DNA from: Mycobacterium lentiflavum | GTDB taxonomy: Bacteria; Actinomycetota; Actinomycetes; Mycobacteriales; Mycobacteriaceae | Direction of reading: 5' to 3' | NCBI RefSeq assembly: GCF_022374895.2 | Contig: NZ_CP092423.2 | Span: forward strand, 3,844,001-3,908,000 | Length of the DNA stretch: 64,000 nt | Shown: positions 63,951 through 64,000 of the stretch, in pieces | Layout: every line of letters begins with the position of its first letter | Position numbering within the stretch: the stretch's first letter is position 1 | Position numbers and translations under genes: made by a program | Notes under the pieces: generated by a model | The model's database searches: none | The model's input: only the letters and a program-made list of their open reading frames with translations | What the model was told of the DNA's origin: nothing

Positions 63951-64000
63951 TAATACGGCGGAAACGCCGGACAAGCGTGGCTGAAACATCGCTGTCGCAC
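63951..64000. promoter_or_regulatory. Second copy of the 50-bp nitrate-gene upstream element
   Basis: Begins eight bases after the nitrate reductase stop and runs to the window edge. It aligns without gaps with 59616-59665 (39 of 50 identical). By position it should serve the next plus-strand gene, perhaps a nitrite reductase, which lies outside the window. Confidence 0.5.

Overview
The window reads as chromosomal DNA of a non-tuberculous Mycobacterium. It is GC-rich, uses many GTG and TTG starts, and encodes a PPE protein, an MmpL transporter, FadD and FadE-type enzymes, and several gene runs in the same order as in M. tuberculosis. Family and locus names come from recalled sequence similarity; no database search was run.

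Positions 149-27691 look like a genomic island at a tRNA gene. An intact CAU-anticodon tRNA lies on the minus strand at 27654-27727. Its 3' end (T-arm plus acceptor strand) is repeated at 149-186, just inside the left edge. Between the copies lie three blocks. (1) Copper block, 555-7272: ctpA copper ATPase, a 46-residue Cys-rich protein, a CopD-CtaG membrane protein (Rv0102-like), a His/Met-rich DUF5134 protein and a zf-HC2 anti-sigma-like protein (Rv0093c-like). (2) Isonitrile lipopeptide locus, 8445-20586: PPE1, Fe(II)/2-oxoglutarate oxidase (Rv0097), fcoT (Rv0098), fadD10, acyl carrier protein (Rv0100), a single-module NRPS with a reductase (nrp, Rv0101-like) and a coupled MmpL exporter. 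(3) A second, diverged oxidase-FcoT-FadD10 set on the minus strand, 20938-23881, beside a condensation-fold acyltransferase and a DJ-1/PfpI protein that closely resembles isonitrile hydratase. The right end holds decayed regulators, two coupled small genes and an IS481-family relic. The proposed theme is synthesis, export and turnover of isonitrile metal-binding lipids next to copper handling.

From 27.7 to 35.3 kb lie two large sulfatases, a GAP/Sap-type membrane protein, a Ddn-family F420 protein, a DUF3072 protein and an AhpD-like protein.

From 35.3 to 51.4 kb the order follows M. tuberculosis Rv2314c-Rv2327: tldE/tldD, uspABC sugar importer, rocE-rocD-guanidino hydrolase (arginine/ornithine catabolism) divergent from an Lrp/AsnC regulator, an ECF-type transporter, and a MarR regulator. 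A sulfatase and a SRPBCC gene are added in between.

From 51.5 to 64 kb lie an Rv1747-like FHA/ABC protein with a broken Walker A, a phytase-like lipoprotein, an acyl-CoA dehydrogenase/oxidase, narK, lppP, and a large assimilatory nitrate reductase fused to a CysJ-like flavoprotein reductase. A 50-bp element upstream of the reductase recurs at the window's right edge, so the next gene is probably co-regulated.
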